From the NCBI RefSeq assembly GCF_002113375.1, contig NZ_NEHO01000002.1, positions 124,001 through 188,000 on the forward strand: a stretch of DNA of 64,000 bases, in the 5' to 3' direction. Source of the DNA: Pseudomonas sp. R37(2017). GTDB lineage: Bacteria > Pseudomonadota > Gammaproteobacteria > Pseudomonadales > Pseudomonadaceae. Each line of letters begins with the position of its first letter. Position 1 is the stretch's first letter. Below the pieces are notes generated by a model. The model did no database searches. It was given only the letters and a program-made list of their open reading frames with translations, and was not told the DNA's origin. The position numbers were made by a program, and so were the translations under genes. Shown one piece after another: positions 12,515 through 21,716 of this stretch.

Positions 12515-13141
12515 ATGCAAGCGATCAAACTCTACAACTTCCCACGTTCCGGCCATGCTCATCGTGTGGAGTTGATGCTGTCCCTGCTGAAATTGCCGAC
12601 CGAATTGATCTTTGTCGACCTCGCCAAGGGCGAGCACAAGCAACCGGCGTTTCTGGCGCTCAACGCATTCGGTCAGGTGCCGGTGATTGATGACCAGGGC
12701 GTGGTACTGGCCGACTCCAACGCGATTCTGGTTTATCTGGCGCAAAAGTACGGCAACGGTCGCTGGCTGCCGGCTGATCCGGTGGGGGCGGCCAAGGTGC
12801 AGCGCTGGTTGTCGGCGGCTGCCGGCCCGATTGCCTTCGGCCCTGCCCGGGCAAGATTGATCACCGTGTTTGGCGCGCCTTACAACGCTGAAGAAGTGAT
12901 TGCCTACGCCCATTCGGTGCTCAAAGTGATCGATCACGAATTGGCCAGTACGCCGTATCTGGCCGGCACTGAACCGACGATTGCCGACGTTGCCGCCTAC
13001 AGCTACATCGCCCATGCGCCGGAGGGCAATGTGTCTTTGGACGACTACGCCAACATTCGCGCCTGGCTGTCGCGTATTGAAGCCTTGCCAGGTTTTGTCG
13101 GCATGCCGCGCACCATTGCCGGTCTGCAAAAAACGGCTTGA
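12515..13141 (+). CDS. Glutathione S-transferase family protein
   Basis: A 208-residue soluble GST. The N-terminal thioredoxin-like domain starts at once ([20 protein letters not shown]), with the cis-proline and glutathione-binding motif [20 protein letters not shown] at about residues 48-67. The helical C-terminal domain contains [20 protein letters not shown]. The catalytic position after LYNFPRSGH is Ser-like, as in beta/nu-type bacterial enzymes. The ATG at 12515 has CGAGG 8 bp upstream, while the GTG at 12506 overlaps that site. The oxidoreductase gene follows after 63 bp, suggesting a common detoxification task. Confidence 0.9.
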   Translation: MQAIKLYNFPRSGHAHRVELMLSLLKLPTELIFVDLAKGEHKQPAFLALNAFGQVPVIDDQGVVLADSNAILVYLAQKYGNGRWLPADPVGAAKVQRWLSAAAGPIAFGPARARLITVFGAPYNAEEVIAYAHSVLKVIDHELASTPYLAGTEPTIADVAAYSYIAHAPEGNVSLDDYANIRAWLSRIEALPGFVGMPRTIAGLQKTA

Positions 13142-13204
13142 TGCTGGCGACCCGGGGTTGCCGGGTCGCCTCATTCTGCGCCACTGGCGCAGGGGAGAAA
13201 CCGT

Positions 13205-15235
13205 ATGGACCGTTCACCCTGGCATGCCGGCGAGAAACAACTGCAGGCGCATGTGGGCGTTGCCGAGCGCATGGAGGTGTTCGGTCGCAAGGTGATTCGC
13301 AGCGAGATGCCGGATCAGCACCGCACGTTTTATCAGCAGCTGCCGTTCATGCTGTACGGGGCGGTGGATACCGAGGGTCGTCCCTGGGCCAGCATCCTTG
13401 AAGGCCAGCCCGGTTTCGCCCACTCGCCAGCGCCTGGCCTGCTGCAATTTCGCAGCCTGCCTGCCCTTGATGATCCCGCACAGTTGCACGACGGCTCGGC
13501 CATCGGCCTGTTGGGTATCGAACTGCACACCCGTCGTCGCAACCGCATCAATGGCCATGTCCATGCGATGACGAACGACGGTTTCGCGGTGACGGTGGAT
13601 CAGTCCTTCGGCAATTGCCCGCAGTACATTCAGTTGCGCCAGTTCCGCCCGGTGCCGCTGGCCGATCCTTCGACGCGTGTCGCCCGGCGTTTCACCGAAC
13701 TGGATGACGCGGCCAAAGCCATGATCGCCGAGGCGGACACGTTCTTCGTTGCCAGTTATGTGGAGATCGACGGTGAGCGTTCGGTGGATGTGTCTCACCG
13801 CGGCGGCCAGACCGGTTTCGTACAGGTGGAAGGTAATCGCCTGACCATTCCGGACTTCGCCGGCAATCTGCATTTCAACACCTTGGGCAACCTGCTGCTC
13901 AATCCTCGGGCCGGATTGCTGTTCATCGATTTCAATACCGGTGATTTGCTGCAGCTCAGCGGACGCACCGAAATCATTCTGGAAGGCCCTCAGGTCGAGG
14001 CATTCCAGGGCGCCGAGCGGATGTGGACATTCGATGTCGAGCAAGTCGTCCGTCGTCCCGCCGCACTGGCCTTGCGCTGGCGCTTCGACGGCGTGTCGCC
14101 CACCAGTTTGCTCACTGGCACGTGGGAGCAGGCCACGGCGCGCTTGCAGGCCAGAGCTTTGGGCGATCAATGGCGGCCATTGCGGGTGGAGCGGATTGAA
14201 GCGCAAAGCCACAACATCCGCTCGATTTACCTGGAGCCCGCTGACGGAGCCGGATTGCCGTTGTTTCAAGCTGGGCAGCATTTGCCCCTGCGCTTCAACA
14301 TCGACGGTGAAGTGCACATCCGAACCTACAGTTTATCGAGCGCACCGTCCGATGATTTTTTCCGCATCAGCGTGAAGCGTGACGGGCGGGTGTCTACGCA
14401 TTTGCATGAGCGGATTCGTGTCGGTGACCTGTTGCAGGCACGGGCGCCGCAAGGGCATTTCACCGTGGCGCCCCATGAGCGGCGGCCATTGGTGTTGCTG
14501 GCGGCCGGGGTGGGTATCACGCCGCTGTTGTCGATGTTGCGGGAAGTGGTTTACCAGGGACTACGCACCCGCCGTATTCGTCCGACATGGTTTATCCAGA
14601 GTTCGCGCACACTGGCCGATCAGCCGTTTCGCCAGGAACTGGATCGCTTGCTCGAAGATGCCGGTGACGCAGTGCGGGTGGTGCGTTTGCTCAGCCAACC
14701 GGAAGTCGAGGCAACACCAGGTGAGGACTTCGACCTTCAGGGCCGTATCGATGTCGCGCTACTCAAGGACCTGCTGACAGTCGAGGACTACGATCAACCG
14801 GATTTTGTCGTCTGTGGCCCCGGAAGTTTTACCCAGGCGCTGTACGACGGCCTGCGCGAACTGGACATTCGCGATTCACGGATTCACGCCGAAACCTTCG
14901 GCCCGTCCACCTTGCGCCGGCGTGCGGATCCCGATGCCGTGGTCATCGAGCAAGCGCCGGCCGCCACCACGTCCGTGCCCGTGGTGTTCCAGCGCTCGGC
15001 CAAGGAAGCGCGCTGGCAGCCCGAGGGCGGCAGCCTGCTGGAGTTGGCGGAAAGCCGTGGCCTGCGCCCTGAATTCAGTTGTCGCGGTGGCTCCTGCGGC
15101 ACCTGCAAGACGCGCTTGATCAGCGGCCAAGTGCATTACCCGCTGCCGCCAGCGGAGGTGCCGGATGACGGACAAGTGCTGATTTGCTGTGCGATTCCGG
15201 CTCAGGGGGCGCAGCCGTTGGTGCTCGATATCTGA
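13205..15235 (+). CDS. Three-module pyridoxamine-oxidase-like / ferredoxin reductase / 2Fe-2S oxidoreductase
   Basis: A 676-residue fusion. Residues 1 to about 320 are a pyridoxamine 5'-phosphate oxidase-like FMN-binding domain, probably duplicated (FYQQLPFMLYGAVDTEGRPW and TFFVASYVEI). From about 325 to 560 comes a FAD/NAD(P)-binding ferredoxin reductase module (RTYSLSSAP for flavin, LLAAGVGITPLLSML for pyridine nucleotide). The C-terminus is a plant-type 2Fe-2S domain with Cys626-x4-Cys631-x2-Cys634 and a distal Cys at 661/662. The order suggests electrons pass from NAD(P)H through FAD to the iron-sulfur cluster and perhaps to the FMN domain. Related fusions exist in pseudomonads. The substrate is unknown. 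Confidence 0.85.
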   Translation: MDRSPWHAGEKQLQAHVGVAERMEVFGRKVIRSEMPDQHRTFYQQLPFMLYGAVDTEGRPWASILEGQPGFAHSPAPGLLQFRSLPALDDPAQLHDGSAIGLLGIELHTRRRNRINGHVHAMTNDGFAVTVDQSFGNCPQYIQLRQFRPVPLADPSTRVARRFTELDDAAKAMIAEADTFFVASYVEIDGERSVDVSHRGGQTGFVQVEGNRLTIPDFAGNLHFNTLGNLLLNPRAGLLFIDFNTGDLLQLSGRTEIILEGPQVEAFQGAERMWTFDVEQVVRRPAALALRWRFDGVSPTSLLTGTWEQATARLQARALGDQWRPLRVERIEAQSHNIRSIYLEPADGAGLPLFQAGQHLPLRFNIDGEVHIRTYSLSSAPSDDFFRISVKRDGRVSTHLHERIRVGDLLQARAPQGHFTVAPHERRPLVLLAAGVGITPLLSMLREVVYQGLRTRRIRPTWFIQSSRTLADQPFRQELDRLLEDAGDAVRVVRLLSQPEVEATPGEDFDLQGRIDVALLKDLLTVEDYDQPDFVVCGPGSFTQALYDGLRELDIRDSRIHAETFGPSTLRRRADPDAVVIEQAPAATTSVPVVFQRSAKEARWQPEGGSLLELAESRGLRPEFSCRGGSCGTCKTRLISGQVHYPLPPAEVPDDGQVLICCAIPAQGAQPLVLDI

Positions 15236-15301
15236 AGGAAGATGGCTGGCGAACATTGCCTGACGGTCGATGGCTGAGTAGGGTGGGCTGAGCCCCGGAT
15301 A

Positions 15302-15392
15302 TTGTGGGAGCGGGCTTGCTCGCGAAGGCGTAGTGTCAGCCAACATCACCGTTGCTGACACACTGCTTTCGCGAGCAAGCCCGCTCCCACAA
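15302..15392. repeat. REP pair (REPIN) in inverted orientation
   Basis: Two 25-bp arms (15302-15326 and 15368-15392) are exact inverted copies with core GTGGGAGCGGGCTTGCTCG. A second, imperfect inverted pair built on GTGTCAGC / GCTGACAC lies between them. This is the classic REPIN layout of Pseudomonas and can fold into one long hairpin. Confidence 0.9.
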
Positions 15393-15437
15393 GGTTCGTG
15401 GTAAAGCCTCTACTGCATTTCAGGAACAAGCGTTTCA

Positions 15438-16634
15438 ATGGTTTTTTTCACTCGCTCGATTCTCTTGTCGATGGCGCTGGCACTGACCGCCGGTTGCGAG
15501 AGACAGGACGCGCCGCCGCTGGACCAGCAACTCTACATCTGGCAGCGACAGTGGACGCCGGCCCATGACGCCGCCCTCAGGGACAGCCGTGCAGATTTTT
15601 CGACGTTGCGGGTGCTGGCCTTGCAGGCCTTCCCCGGCACCGGCTGGAGTCGAGCTCGAATAGACCCGGCACTGCTCGTGCGCGACGGCCGGCCGGTGAT
15701 TGCGGTGGTGCGCCTGGACGGGCAACTCAAGGCACTGGATCGGGAAGAGGTCACGGCGCAGATCCGTCAGGTGATCGGCGATTGGCAGAAACAAGGGATG
15801 AACCTCGTCGGTGTGGAAATCGACCACGATGCGGGTAATGCCCGGCTACCGGCGTACCGCGAATTTCTCGCGCATTTGCGTGAAGCGATGCCGACTTCGC
15901 TGCCACTGAGCATCACCGCGTTGCCGTCCTGGCTCGACAGTCGCGAACTGCCGGCGCTGTTATCCACAGTCGACAGCAGCGTGTTACAGGTGCACGCCGT
16001 GAGCGATCCGCGTCGCGGCTTGTTCGATGCCGATCAGGCCCGGCAATGGGCGAAGGCCTGGAGCCGTATCACGACGAAACCCTTCTATCTGGCGCTACCG
16101 GCCTACGGCGTGGCCTTGCTGCCATCGACGGATGGCGCGCCTGTGGTGGAAAGCGAAGTAACGCTGGAGCGTGAGGGCCTGCGCCGGGAGTTGCTCGCCG
16201 ATCCGCAGTCATTGCGCACCCTCGGCACTCAGTTACGCGCTGATCCTCCCCGGCATTTCGCGGGCCTGATCTGGTTTCGCCTGCCATTGGCCAACGACCG
16301 TCGGGCCTGGAGTTTGACCACCTTGCGCGCAGTGGCACGTGGCGATGTCCTCGACAGTCATTTGAAACTGCAACTCTCGGCCGACAATGGCCTCTATGAC
16401 ATCGGCGTCAGCAACCAGGGCAATCTCGACCGCGCCTGGCCCGAACGCCTGACGCTGGCGGCCAGTGGCTGTGAAGGGGCCGATGCCTTGGCCGGATACG
16501 CGTTGCAACAGAGCCCGGATCTGCTTACCTTCACCCGCCTGCGCGATGGCCGACTACCGGCCGGCGGGCAGCGTGCCATTGGTTGGGCTCGCTGCGCACA
16601 CATTGATCAAGGAGGTTCGAATGTTCACCCGTAA
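15438..16634 (+). CDS. DUF3142 putative lipoprotein
   Basis: A 398-residue protein of the DUF3142 family. An N-terminal hydrophobic stretch ends in LTAGC at Cys20, a likely lipoprotein signal. The body has alternating strands and helices with motifs such as VVRLDGQLKALDREE and LVGVEIDHDAGNARLPAY, like a TIM-barrel glycosidase fold; this fold assignment is inference. The 3' end overlaps the next gene by 14 bp, so the two are translated together. Exported partner proteins of unknown function are therefore likely. An exact DnaA-box 9-mer lies at 15960-15968. Confidence 0.8.
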   Translation: MVFFTRSILLSMALALTAGCERQDAPPLDQQLYIWQRQWTPAHDAALRDSRADFSTLRVLALQAFPGTGWSRARIDPALLVRDGRPVIAVVRLDGQLKALDREEVTAQIRQVIGDWQKQGMNLVGVEIDHDAGNARLPAYREFLAHLREAMPTSLPLSITALPSWLDSRELPALLSTVDSSVLQVHAVSDPRRGLFDADQARQWAKAWSRITTKPFYLALPAYGVALLPSTDGAPVVESEVTLEREGLRRELLADPQSLRTLGTQLRADPPRHFAGLIWFRLPLANDRRAWSLTTLRAVARGDVLDSHLKLQLSADNGLYDIGVSNQGNLDRAWPERLTLAASGCEGADALAGYALQQSPDLLTFTRLRDGRLPAGGQRAIGWARCAHIDQGGSNVHP

Positions 16635-18735
16635 CTGGCCGCGTCATTTGCTTTGCTTGAGCCTCAGCTTGCCGCTGGGTTCGGCGCTGGCCTGCGGTCC
16701 GGACTTTCCCATGCGCCTGCTGGATAACCGTGGCCAGTCGCTGGCGGAACTGCCGGAAGGCAACTTCGGCTTCGAAATCAGCCGCCTCGGCCACGCCATC
16801 AAAGGCTTGAAGAACGTCACCACCCGCGCCGACTACAGCGATGAACCCGACTCTTTGGCGCTGCGGGATCAGGCCGAGCAGGCAGGACTTTCCGCTGAGC
16901 AACAAGCGTTGGTGAAACATCTGCGCAGCCTGACCGATGCTCGTCAGGTTGAAACCGAAGGGGCGCAACTGCCGCCCGAGCTCAGGTTGTATCTGGCGGG
17001 CGCCGTGGCATTTGGCGCGGGTGATCCTGCCTTGGCCGTCGGGTATTTCAGGAAAGTGCTGGCGCTGCCCGCAGAGCAACGGGCCTCGCGCAGCACCTGG
17101 GCGGCTTACTCGCTGGGGCGCGCCTTGTTCGCCATGAGCGCTGAAACCAATGCGGCTGCGGATCTGCTCGAACAATCTGCAAAGGCCTTTGAGCAAACCC
17201 GGCAACTGAGCATCGACGGCTTCAGTGACCCACTGGAACTGGGGGTTGCCAGCCTCGGCGAAGAAGCCCGGGTGGTGCGCACGGCCGGTGACTGGAACCG
17301 CGCCATCGAGCTGTACGCCGCGCAAAATCTGCACGGCTCTGCGGTGGGCTACGAATCGCTGAGGCTGTTGGTGGCGGACCTGATGACGCTGCCGGAGGAT
17401 CAAGTGGCCGAGTTGCTCAAGGGGCAGCCCGTGCAGCAACTGGTGACCGCGTCACTGATCAGTCGATTGGGCTGGTCGTTCGGCGATCAACCGCCAAATG
17501 AACAGAAAATGATCAAGCTGCTGCAAAACAGTACCCGTGGCAGTCTCGAAAACGCCGACCGCCTGGCGGCGATGAATTATCAGCAGGGTGATTACGCCAG
17601 CGCCAAGGCTTTGCTCGAACATGCCGGCGACGGCGGATTGGCCTGGTGGCTGCGGGCGAAACTGGCAATGCGCGAGGGTGACAAGAGCGCGGCTGCCGCA
17701 GCCTATGCCAAAGCGGCCCAGGCCTTTCCGCAGAATGAATCCTGGGGCGAGCGACGGACCCCGGACTACGATTACGAAACGCTCCAGCCCAAATGCCGGG
17801 TCGAGGGTGAAAGTGCGATCCTGGCCCTGCAGCGCGGGGATTACCTGCAAGCCTTCGATCAGCTCTATCGCAGCCAAAGGATTTACTGGTTCGACGCTGC
17901 CACTGTTGCCGAACGCGTGCTGACCCTCGAAGAACTCAAGCACTATGTCGACACACAAGTGCCGGCCCCACCGGCGCTTACCCAACAGGACCGCGACAAC
18001 TATGTGCCCTTGCCGGTGGCGGCGAGCCTGCGCAATCTGTTGGGCCGGCGTTTGTTGCGCGAGGGGCATTACGAGCAAGCGCCGGCGTACTTCGATAATG
18101 ATGGCTTGCGGCACAAGGCCAGGTTGTATGGCGAGCAACGTATGGCGGCTGATTCTGCCTGGTGGCCGACTCGTCGCGCCGCTGCGCTGTTCAATGCGGC
18201 CTGGACGGCACGTGAGTGGGGCATGGACATTCTGGGCTACGAGATGGCACCGGACTACGCCACGTTCGGTGGTAACTACATGCTTGAAAACGCTGAACTG
18301 AAGGTCGGGCCATTGGTGGCCGAGGACGAAGTGAAACGTCAACAGGCCAGCGCTGCCCAACCCGATCAGCGTTACCACTATCGCTTCGTGGCCACGGGGC
18401 TGGCGAACAGGGCGGCGGATAACTTGCCTCATACCAGCCAGGCGTTTGCGGCGGTGCTTTGCGAGGCGGCGGGCTGGAACAGCAGTCTTGAGGAGCAAAG
18501 TGCGATTTATCAGCGTTACATCAAAGAAGGGCCCTACGTGGAATGGGCCGCCGACTTCGGCCACCAGTGCCCGTATCCCGACTTCGACAATGCCGACAAA
18601 CGCTACGTGACTCAGGTCACCGACGCTGCGCGTTCGGCATTACGGCCTTACAAGAGGCCGTTACAGGTCGGTGGCGTTCTGGTGGTCGCGGCAGGCGCGT
18701 TGTTGCTGTTCAATCGCCGCCGCAAGGCGCAGTAA
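16621..18735 (+). CDS. Exported helical-repeat protein with C-terminal membrane anchor, function unknown
   Basis: A 704-residue protein of unknown role. The start at 16621 has an excellent AAGGAGG site and yields a signal peptide (MFTRNWPRHLLCLSLSLPLG, cleavage probably near ALA-CGPDFP). The mature chain is rich in short paired helices resembling TPR/Sel1 repeats (for example GDPALAVGYFRKVLALP and GDYASAKALLEHAGDGGLAW). The end has one hydrophobic segment (VGGVLVVAAGALLLF) and a basic tail (NRRRKAQ), so it is probably anchored with most of the chain in the periplasm. It overlaps the DUF3142 lipoprotein gene, and the two probably work together at the envelope. Confidence 0.75.
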   Translation: MFTRNWPRHLLCLSLSLPLGSALACGPDFPMRLLDNRGQSLAELPEGNFGFEISRLGHAIKGLKNVTTRADYSDEPDSLALRDQAEQAGLSAEQQALVKHLRSLTDARQVETEGAQLPPELRLYLAGAVAFGAGDPALAVGYFRKVLALPAEQRASRSTWAAYSLGRALFAMSAETNAAADLLEQSAKAFEQTRQLSIDGFSDPLELGVASLGEEARVVRTAGDWNRAIELYAAQNLHGSAVGYESLRLLVADLMTLPEDQVAELLKGQPVQQLVTASLISRLGWSFGDQPPNEQKMIKLLQNSTRGSLENADRLAAMNYQQGDYASAKALLEHAGDGGLAWWLRAKLAMREGDKSAAAAAYAKAAQAFPQNESWGERRTPDYDYETLQPKCRVEGESAILALQRGDYLQAFDQLYRSQRIYWFDAATVAERVLTLEELKHYVDTQVPAPPALTQQDRDNYVPLPVAASLRNLLGRRLLREGHYEQAPAYFDNDGLRHKARLYGEQRMAADSAWWPTRRAAALFNAAWTAREWGMDILGYEMAPDYATFGGNYMLENAELKVGPLVAEDEVKRQQASAAQPDQRYHYRFVATGLANRAADNLPHTSQAFAAVLCEAAGWNSSLEEQSAIYQRYIKEGPYVEWAADFGHQCPYPDFDNADKRYVTQVTDAARSALRPYKRPLQVGGVLVVAAGALLLFNRRRKAQ

Positions 18736-18738
18736 GGT

Positions 18739-19368
18739 TCAAGCCTGTTGCACAAAGGTCAGCCGTACGGCGAAACCGATCAACAGGCTACCGAACAACC
18801 ATTGTTGCAGGCGCTGGGCTGAGGGGCTGCGTTGCAGCCACCGGCCGAGTGCCGCGCCGACCAGTGCGTAAGCGCTGTCGAACAGCAAGCCGACGGCGAC
18901 CAGCACGACGCCCAAGGTCGCAAATTGCCCGAGCACCGGCCCGGCCTGTGGGTTGATGAATTGCGGCAGCAGCACCGAACAGAACAGCAATGCCTTGGGG
19001 TTGAGCAAATTGGTCAGCAGTCCGCGTCGGATGGCTGTGCTCCAGCGCGTTTTTTCACCGGTTGCATCAGCGCTGGTGAGGCTCGGCAGCATCGTGGTTC
19101 GCAGGCACTGAATACCGATCCACAGCAGATACGCGGCGCCTGCCAGGCGCACCACATCGAAGGTCCAGGGCGCTGCCTTGAACAGTGCGGCCAACCCCAG
19201 CGCCGCCAATGCCACATGACAACCCCGGGCGATGCCCAGCCCCACGGCCGTGGCCAGCGCAGCGCCTTTGCCCTGGCGCGCACCGGTCTGCAACAGCAGG
19301 ATCATGTCAGGCCCCGGCAGAAGATAGACCACTGCCAATGCCATGAAAAACAGCCAGAGACCTTGCAT
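18739..19368 (-). CDS. LysE/RhtB-family amino-acid exporter
   Basis: A 209-residue inner-membrane protein with about six hydrophobic segments. The family signature is GPDMILLLQTGARQGKGAAL near the N-terminus, followed by a conserved LLTNLLNPKALLF. Such proteins export amino acids or their analogues. It is divergent from an Lrp/AsnC regulator gene 147 bp away, the usual arrangement for an exporter controlled by its amino-acid-sensing neighbour. It ends 3 bp from the convergent upstream gene. Confidence 0.9.
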   Translation of the reverse strand: MQGLWLFFMALAVVYLLPGPDMILLLQTGARQGKGAALATAVGLGIARGCHVALAALGLAALFKAAPWTFDVVRLAGAAYLLWIGIQCLRTTMLPSLTSADATGEKTRWSTAIRRGLLTNLLNPKALLFCSVLLPQFINPQAGPVLGQFATLGVVLVAVGLLFDSAYALVGAALGRWLQRSPSAQRLQQWLFGSLLIGFAVRLTFVQQA

Positions 19369-19515
19369 GTTGCACCCCCCATTCGTTGTCGATTTGGTGG
19401 TGCCAGTCTAGGGCTGAAGGGCGGGGCAGGTGCTTGCGTTGTCAGCTTCTATCGGGCGCCGAATTGGCATAACCTGCCACTTTCTTTCGCATGAGCCATC
19501 GGGATCTGCCAAACA

Positions 19516-19989
19516 ATGAAACTCGACGCCTACGACCGCAAGATTCTCGCCGCACTGCAACGGGATGGTCGCCTGAGCAATGTGCAACTGGCAGATGAGA
19601 TAGGCCTGTCGGCATCACCCTGCTTGCGTCGGGTTCGGATGCTTGAAGAGGCGGGGGTGATTCGCGGCTACCAGGCCAATCTGGATCGCGATGAAGTGGG
19701 GTTGGGGCTGACAGTGTTTGTCGGGGTCAAGGTCGAGCGTCATAACGATGAACAAGCCGAAAGTTTTCGCCTGGCGGTGACGGCATTGCCCGAGGTTATT
19801 TCGGCGTTTCTGGTGTCCGGGGAATCGGATTTTCTGTTGCAGGTGGTGGTGCCGGACTTGCGTGCCTATGACCGGTTTCTCACCGGGCGTCTGTTGAAGC
19901 TGCCGGGGGTGAGCGATATCCGCAGCAACTTTGCGATTCACACTGTGAAGGCACCGGGGGCGTTGCCGCTGGAGCATTTACCACTTTAG
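19516..19989 (+). CDS. Lrp/AsnC-family transcriptional regulator
   Basis: A 157-residue regulator. Residues 1-60 are the AsnC helix-turn-helix (LDAYDRKILAALQRDGRLSN, then GLSASPCLRRVRMLEEAGVI). The C-terminal RAM domain, which binds amino acids and forms octamers, contains VSGESDFLLQVVVPDLRAYD. Length is typical. It is divergent from the LysE-type exporter and probably controls it. Confidence 0.92.
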   Translation: MKLDAYDRKILAALQRDGRLSNVQLADEIGLSASPCLRRVRMLEEAGVIRGYQANLDRDEVGLGLTVFVGVKVERHNDEQAESFRLAVTALPEVISAFLVSGESDFLLQVVVPDLRAYDRFLTGRLLKLPGVSDIRSNFAIHTVKAPGALPLEHLPL

Positions 19990-20003
19990 ACCGCGTCGTC
20001 TGA

Positions 20004-20067
20004 TTCGCGAGCAGGCTCGCTCCCACAGGTACAGCGCAAACCTTGTGGGAGCGAGCCTGCTCGCGAA
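20004..20067. repeat. REP pair downstream of the Lrp gene
   Basis: Inverted 24-bp arms (20004-20027 and 20044-20067) with core GTGGGAGCGAGCCTGCTCG and a 16-bp spacer lie between two convergent genes (Lrp regulator and lpdA). Confidence 0.9.
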
Positions 20068-20100
20068 GCCGATAGATCAGTCACTGCAGCTCTTCAAGCC

Positions 20101-21501
20101 TCACATCTGCGTCGCCATTCCTTCCACATCCATCGCTGCCTGGCGCAATGCCTCGGAGCGGGTCGGGTGTGGATGGCAAGTCAGGGCGATGTCTTCGGCC
20201 GAGGCGCTGAATTCCATGGCCACGCAATACTCGCCAATCATTTCACTGACGCTTGGACCGACCAGATGCACGCCGAGGACTTCGTCCGTACGCTCATCGG
20301 CCAGCACTTTGGCGAAACCTTCGGTTTCATGGTTGATCTTCGCCCGGCTGTTGGCGGTGAAGGGAAACTTGCCGACCTTGAACGCCCGGCCTTCTGCCTT
20401 GAGCTGTTCTTCGGTCTTGCCGACGCTGGCCAGTTCCGGCTTGGTGTAAACCACGCTGGGGATCAGATCGTAGTTGACCTCACCGGCCTTGCCGACGATC
20501 TGCTCGACGCAGGCCATGGCTTCGTCCTCAGCCTTGTGGGCGAGCATGGGACCTGAGGTTACGTCGCCAATCACCCAGACCCCGGCGGCTTCGGTGCGAT
20601 GCCCCTTGTTGGCGAGTATGCCGCGTTTGTCCGTGACCAAGCCGACGTTCTCCAGGCCCAGGCCCTGTGTATAAGGTCGGCGCCCGATGGCCACCAGTAC
20701 GTAATCGGCTTCCAGCAGCTCGGCAGTACCGCCAGCGGCAGGCTCGATGCTTAGTTGAACGCTATTGGCGGTGGGGGTGGCGCTGGTCACTTTTGAACTC
20801 AATTTGAAACTCAAGCCTTGCTTGCTCAGGGAACGCTGCAGGGTTTTACCCGCTTCGATGTCCACGCCGGGGCAGATTCGGTCGAGGAACTCCACCACCG
20901 TCACCTGTGCTCCGAGACGTCGCCATACCGAACCCAGCTCCAGGCCGATCACCCCAGCGCCGATCACCACCAAATGCTTGGGCACTTTGGTCAGCGCAAG
21001 GGCGCCGGTGGAGTCGAGGATGCGTTTGTTATCGATGTCCACGCCAGGCAGGGGAGTGGGCTCGGAACCGGTGGCGATGATGATGTCCTTGGCGCTCAGT
21101 TCGGTCTTGCCGCCGGCGCTATCGGTCACAGTGACTTTGCCCGGGCCGTCGATGTGGCCCCAGCCCTTGATCCAGTCGACTTTGTTCTTGCGGAAAAGAA
21201 ACTCGACGCCCTTGGTCAGCCCGGTAACGCTTTCATCTTTTTGCTTCATCATTTGGGCAAGGTTGAGGCTGGGTTTGACGTCGATCCCCAGGCGGGTGAA
21301 TTCCGCACCCATGGCTGCGTCGTACAGTTCAGAGGCGTGCAGCAATGCCTTGGATGGCATGCAACCCACGTTCAGGCAAGTGCCGCCGAGTGTGGCGCGT
21401 CCCTCCACGCAGGCTGCCTTCAGTCCCAGTTGTCCGGCGCGGATTGCCGCGTTGTAACCACCGGGGCCTGCGCCGAGTATCACGACGTCATAGCTGCTCA
21501 T
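20101..21501 (-). CDS. lpdA: Dihydrolipoyl dehydrogenase
   Basis: FAD-dependent E3 enzyme, 466 residues, that reoxidises dihydrolipoamide of 2-oxoacid dehydrogenase or glycine-cleavage complexes with NAD+. The FAD site is VVILGAGPGGYNAA at the start, the redox disulfide is in GGTCLNVGCMPSK, the NAD site is VVIGAGVIGLELGSVW, and the active-site His-Glu region is HPHPTRSEA near the C-terminus. It stands alone, without E1/E2 genes. Pseudomonads have several E3 paralogues, and I take this to be the stand-alone one similar to P. aeruginosa Lpd3 (from memory). Confidence 0.95.
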   Translation of the reverse strand: MSSYDVVILGAGPGGYNAAIRAGQLGLKAACVEGRATLGGTCLNVGCMPSKALLHASELYDAAMGAEFTRLGIDVKPSLNLAQMMKQKDESVTGLTKGVEFLFRKNKVDWIKGWGHIDGPGKVTVTDSAGGKTELSAKDIIIATGSEPTPLPGVDIDNKRILDSTGALALTKVPKHLVVIGAGVIGLELGSVWRRLGAQVTVVEFLDRICPGVDIEAGKTLQRSLSKQGLSFKLSSKVTSATPTANSVQLSIEPAAGGTAELLEADYVLVAIGRRPYTQGLGLENVGLVTDKRGILANKGHRTEAAGVWVIGDVTSGPMLAHKAEDEAMACVEQIVGKAGEVNYDLIPSVVYTKPELASVGKTEEQLKAEGRAFKVGKFPFTANSRAKINHETEGFAKVLADERTDEVLGVHLVGPSVSEMIGEYCVAMEFSASAEDIALTCHPHPTRSEALRQAAMDVEGMATQM

Positions 21502-21667
21502 GGATCTGTACTCCTGGATCGAATGGGAAAGGGATCGTTAAAAGTAGTTCCTGAAAAAATTACGATCATAATATGAGCATTGTGCAGCATTTCGGTCAAG
21601 GCTTCAGGTAAGCGACAGGTTGGGCATCTTTAGATGGCGCGCTTGAACACGGAAATTTCACCATTTT

Positions 21668-21682
21668 CGTTATATCGTAACG
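21668..21682. promoter_or_regulatory. Zur-box-like palindrome before the SPFH/P-type ATPase operon
   Basis: CGTTATATCGTAACG lies 34 bp before the operon start. It matches the GTTATA-N-TATAAC Zur core in 11 of 13 positions, keeping GTTA/TAAC ends. Two exact Zur-type palindromes occur elsewhere in this window. This site is weaker but well placed. The Zur assignment is inference. Confidence 0.55.
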
Positions 21683-21716
21683 AATTGTCCTGTAAGCGAA
21701 GACACTCTGGGGTGGT

